A stretch of 64,000 nucleotides of DNA from Mycolicibacterium austroafricanum (GTDB lineage Bacteria > Actinomycetota > Actinomycetes > Mycobacteriales > Mycobacteriaceae), in NCBI RefSeq assembly GCF_902705885.1, contig NZ_CACSIP010000016.1, positions 1 to 64,000 on the forward strand. Reading direction: 5' to 3'. The notes under the pieces were generated by a model, which saw only the letters and a list, made by a program, of their open reading frames with translations, was not told the origin of the DNA and did not search any database. This document shows, piece by piece, positions 61,352 through 64,000 of this stretch. Position numbers and translations under genes: made by a program. Positions within the stretch are counted from its first letter, which is position 1; each line of letters starts with the position of its first letter.

Positions 61352-62614
61352 TCACGCCTGCGCGAACTGCTTTTCGTTGTAGAGGCGGGCCCACTCGGCG
61401 CGTGGCCGGATCGACACGTCCACATCGGCGCCTTTGGCGCGCAGCGCGCCGACGGTCGCCTGGTCCCGCGGGGTGTGCTTGAACGGATCCCAGCCGAAGA
61501 ACCGGCAGGAGTTCTCCCAGGTGATCTTGTTGATGTCGGAGTCGTCGGCGCCCGCGGCGTCGAGTTCGGCGAGAACCTGCTCGGGGGCGTCGGGCCAGAA
61601 GCAGTCCGAGTGCGGGTAGTCGCACTCCCAGGCGATGATGTCGATGCCGATCTCGTGACGCAGTTTCAGCGAGGTCTTGTCGGTGACATAGCAGGCCAGT
61701 GAGTGCTCTCGGAAGACGTCGCTGGGCAGCTTGTCGCCGAAGTCGCGGCGCAGCCATTTCTGGTTCGTGTAGTGCCGGTCGCTGCGGTCCAGATAGAACG
61801 GGATCCAACCGATGCCGCCCTCGGAGAAGGCGAATTTCAGGTCGGGATAGTTGCGCATCGCCGGACCCCACAACAGATCCTGGGCGCACATGGCCGACAC
61901 CTGGGTTGCCAGGATGATCAGGTTGTCGATCGGGGCGTTGGGCGCCATGCTGATCGCGCCGAATCCGGTGCCGATGTGCAGACACATCACCACGTTCTCC
62001 TCGGAGAGCGTCCGGAACACCGGGCCCCAGTACTCGTCGTCGTGATAGCTGGGCAGTCCTTCCAGATGCGGCAACTCGGGCATGGTGACCGCGCGGCAAC
62101 CCTTGGCCGCCACCCGGCGGATCTCCGCGCACATCGCCTCGGGATTCCACGTCGGTAGTACCGCGATCGGGATGAAGCGATCAGGATAGGAACCGGCCCA
62201 TTCGTCGATGTGCCAGTCGTTGTAGGCCGACACCATCACCAACGTCACGTCCTCGCGATGCATGTTGAGGTGCCGGGCGGAGAAGCCGGTGAACGTCGGG
62301 AAACACATCGACGCCAGAATTCCGTTGCGGTTCATATCCCTGACCCGCTCGTGGACGTCGTAGACGCCCGGTCGCATCTCGGCGAATCCGGCCGGGTCGC
62401 GTCCCCATTCCTCGGGCGGCCACGACACCACGGCGTTGAGCCCGCTGACGCCCTGCGGCCGACCCTGGTACATCCACTGGTCAACACCTTTGTCGTCGGT
62501 CACGACTATCGGCGCCTCCGACTTGTACTTGGCCGGGACGTGGTTGAGGAACATGTCCGGCGGTTCCACCACGTGGTCGTCGATGCTCACCAGGATGAGG
62601 TCTTCGGTCTTCAT
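61352..62614 (-). CDS. Amidohydrolase_2 family hydrolase/decarboxylase
   Basis: 420 aa from ATG 62614. LILVSIDDHVVEPPDMFLNHVP N-terminus, CLHIGTGFGAIS, FAFSEGGIGWIPFYLDRSD, and WECDYPHSDCFWPDAPEQ with the catalytic Asp. Full-length paralogue of the truncated gene at 1-898. It is divergent from the AraC-family gene with only 25 nt between starts, so that regulator probably controls it. Substrate unknown; the family includes decarboxylases of aromatic and beta-keto acids. Confidence 0.9.
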   Translation of the reverse strand: MKTEDLILVSIDDHVVEPPDMFLNHVPAKYKSEAPIVVTDDKGVDQWMYQGRPQGVSGLNAVVSWPPEEWGRDPAGFAEMRPGVYDVHERVRDMNRNGILASMCFPTFTGFSARHLNMHREDVTLVMVSAYNDWHIDEWAGSYPDRFIPIAVLPTWNPEAMCAEIRRVAAKGCRAVTMPELPHLEGLPSYHDDEYWGPVFRTLSEENVVMCLHIGTGFGAISMAPNAPIDNLIILATQVSAMCAQDLLWGPAMRNYPDLKFAFSEGGIGWIPFYLDRSDRHYTNQKWLRRDFGDKLPSDVFREHSLACYVTDKTSLKLRHEIGIDIIAWECDYPHSDCFWPDAPEQVLAELDAAGADDSDINKITWENSCRFFGWDPFKHTPRDQATVGALRAKGADVDVSIRPRAEWARLYNEKQFAQA

Positions 62615-62639
62615 GTCTCCACTAGTACCGTGTGTGTAC

Positions 62640-63536
62640 ATGACCGTCTCTGCGTCTTCGGACAGATTCTTGTCCGCAGCGGCCAAGATGCCTCGCCGCG
62701 TGATCGAGCTCCGCCGAGGCGGCTCCGCGCTCGGCGGAAGCTATCTCTACGAGGGCGACGCATTGATCACCGGTTGGCACTCCCATGAGGTGCACCAGAT
62801 CGAGTACGCGCTGCACGGGGTGGTCGAGGTCGAAACCGATTGCGCGCACTACCTTCTCCCGCCACAGCAGGCTGCGTGGATTCCGGCGGGCCTGGACCAC
62901 CAGGCGGTGATGAACCCCGACGTGAAGACGGTGGCGGTGATGTTCGACCGCACGATGATCGCCGACAGCGGCGACCGTGCCCGCATCCTGGCCGTCTCCC
63001 CCCTGATCCGGGAGATGATGATCTACGCGCTGCGCTGGCCGATCGATCGCAGCCCCGGCGAGGATCACGACGAGCAGATGTCCGAGGGGTTCTTCCGCAC
63101 CCTGGCCGCACTCGTCGGCGAGGCACTCGAACACGAAGCGCCGCTGAGCCTTCCGACATCGGAGCACCCGATCGTCGCCGAGGCGATGGACTACACCAAG
63201 AACCATCTCGACACGGTGACCTGCGCGCAGGTCAGCCGGGCGGTCTCGGTCTCGGAGCGGACACTTCGCCGGTTGTTCTCCGACACCCTCGGCCTGTCGT
63301 GGCGCACCTACCTCCTGCATGCCCGGATGCTGCGGGCGATGGCCCTGCTCGCAGCCCCCATGCAGTCGGTGCAGGAAACCGCCACCGCCGTCGGTTTCGA
63401 CAGCGTCAGCTCGTTCACCCGGGCGTTCGCCCAGTTCTGCGGGGAAACACCCTCCGGGTACCGCAGACGGGTCACCGAGGCCCAGGGCGACTCAGTCGGC
63501 ACCCGGCCGGCGGAACAGCCCTTCGCGCAGCAGTGA
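62640..63536 (+). CDS. AraC-family transcriptional regulator with cupin sensor domain
   Basis: 298 aa from ATG 62640 (ATG 62688 is an alternative). The N-terminal cupin is clear (TGWHSHEVHQIEYALHGVVEVETDCAHYLLPPQQAAWIPAGLDHQ). The C-terminal double HTH is TCAQVSRAVSVSERTLRRLFSDTLGLSWRTYLLHARM and SVQETATAVGFDSVSSFTRAFAQFCGETPSGYRRR. It lies divergent from and 25 nt away from the amidohydrolase. The 3' end overlaps the convergent TetR gene by 45 nt. Confidence 0.92.
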   Translation: MTVSASSDRFLSAAAKMPRRVIELRRGGSALGGSYLYEGDALITGWHSHEVHQIEYALHGVVEVETDCAHYLLPPQQAAWIPAGLDHQAVMNPDVKTVAVMFDRTMIADSGDRARILAVSPLIREMMIYALRWPIDRSPGEDHDEQMSEGFFRTLAALVGEALEHEAPLSLPTSEHPIVAEAMDYTKNHLDTVTCAQVSRAVSVSERTLRRLFSDTLGLSWRTYLLHARMLRAMALLAAPMQSVQETATAVGFDSVSSFTRAFAQFCGETPSGYRRRVTEAQGDSVGTRPAEQPFAQQ

Positions 63537-64000
63537 ATCCACGGACGCCTGCCATCGCTGGAGTTGCGAAGGGGTGGTGAATGGCTCGGGAAGCTGCCGG
63601 TCGATGTGCGCGCTCAGACTGGCAGCGCCGAGCGCGAGCACGATGCCGTTGAGGGCGGCCCAGGTCAGATCGATGTCCGGGCGGGTTTCCCCGCGTTGCG
63701 CGCGCTGCTCCCATCGAGCCTTGCCCAACGCGAACAGAGCGTCGAAGATCCTCACACCCAGCGGGCTGCCGTCTACCAGCGCCCGGCTGACATAGGCCGC
63801 GGCGTCGGGGTGCTCGACGAAGATCCGGTTCACCCGCTGTCCGATCTCGGCGATCGAGTCCACGGCGCCCTCTGGGATCGGCTCCGCCATCGGCGTGATC
63901 ACCAGGTCCAGGACGCCCTCGTCGACCGCGTGAATCAGACCAGCCTTGGTGGCGAAGTGATGTTGCACCAACCCGAGAGACACCCCCGCCGCCGCGGCGA
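63492..64000 (-). CDS. TetR-family regulator, 5' end cut by window edge
   Basis: 169 codons are visible and continue past the right edge. The visible start, AAAAGVSLGLVQHHFATKAGLIHAVDEGVL, is the second half of a TetR HTH followed by the ligand-binding domain (ENAGRALFEHP-like IFVEHPDAAAYVSRALVDGSPLG). The C-terminus SVDSLLREGLFRRPGAD overlaps the AraC 3' end by 45 nt. Its targets are outside the window or unknown. Confidence 0.85.
   Translation of the reverse strand, partial: AAAAGVSLGLVQHHFATKAGLIHAVDEGVLDLVITPMAEPIPEGAVDSIAEIGQRVNRIFVEHPDAAAYVSRALVDGSPLGVRIFDALFALGKARWEQRAQRGETRPDIDLTWAALNGIVLALGAASLSAHIDRQLPEPFTTPSQLQRWQASVDSLLREGLFRRPGAD

Overview
The window is GC-rich, densely packed DNA from an actinobacterium, most likely a Mycolicibacterium/Mycobacterium-type organism. 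The reasons are a mycofactocin-coupled SDR, an F420-type LLM oxidoreductase, heteromeric acyl-CoA dehydrogenase (ACAD) pairs, family III CoA-transferases, an Rv1318c-type adenylate cyclase, and 5' remnants of mycobacterial FadD and wax-ester-synthase/DGAT genes. I see no rRNA, tRNA, CRISPR array, integrase or transposase. Nearly every gene looks catabolic.

Layout. 1-7 kb: a truncated amidohydrolase (-), then a tightly coupled + operon with a CMD-family protein, Rieske oxygenase, small orphan protein, amidohydrolase homologue, SnoaL-like protein and two ACAD subunits. 7-12 kb: enoyl-CoA hydratase, TetR regulator, P450, mycofactocin-type SDR and phosphotransferase. 12.2-13.3 kb: a decayed lipid locus (DGAT and FadD 5' ends, frameshifted acyltransferase). 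13.3-24.5 kb: epimerase (+), then minus-strand SDR, double-domain CoA-transferase, hydratase, two M24 proteins, amidohydrolase, P450, ferredoxin and TetR. 24.5-35.2 kb: a long minus-strand operon headed by mhpC-, mhpA- and mhpB-like meta-cleavage genes, followed by a KstD-like flavoprotein, luciferase-like monooxygenase, SDRs, cyclase, FMN reductase and hydrolase. 35.3-38.3 kb: IclR regulator, second KstD-like flavoprotein, TetR. 38.3-51.6 kb: meaB, SDR, hydratase, an ACAD pair with an acyl-CoA ligase, ferredoxin, CoA-transferase, LLM oxidoreductase, a two-subunit B12 acyl-CoA mutase, SDR, a second ligase and an orphan small protein. 51.7-53.1 kb: adenylate cyclase. 53.1-58.3 kb: a minus-strand operon (epimerase, fused ACAD, thiolase-like protein, DUF35 protein, broken NTF2-like gene) divergent from a TetR gene. 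58.9-64 kb: SRPBCC protein and sulfatase, amidohydrolase divergent from an AraC regulator, and a truncated TetR.

How it fits together. The inventory suits stepwise breakdown of a ring-containing, probably partly aromatic substrate: oxygenation (P450s, Rieske, MhpA-like hydroxylase), dehydrogenation (SDRs, KstD-like flavoproteins), extradiol cleavage and hydrolysis (MhpB/MhpC-like), CoA activation (ligases, CoA-transferases), beta-oxidation (ACADs, hydratases, thiolase-like/DUF35 pair), and B12-dependent rearrangement of a branched acyl-CoA. The substrate cannot be named from sequence.

The strongest new signal is regulatory. Six inverted repeats of the form GAGAA-N5-TTCTC (five exact, one with a single mismatch) lie in the promoter regions of six transcription units spread over 43 kb, which suggests one regulon and one catabolic system. 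The second is a 70-bp palindromic element found both as a hairpin between convergent genes and in frame inside the 818-aa CoA-transferase, resembling Rickettsia-type protein-inserted palindromes. Several enzymes also lack expected catalytic residues (CoA-transferase, an M24 protein, an amidohydrolase, the mutase pocket).
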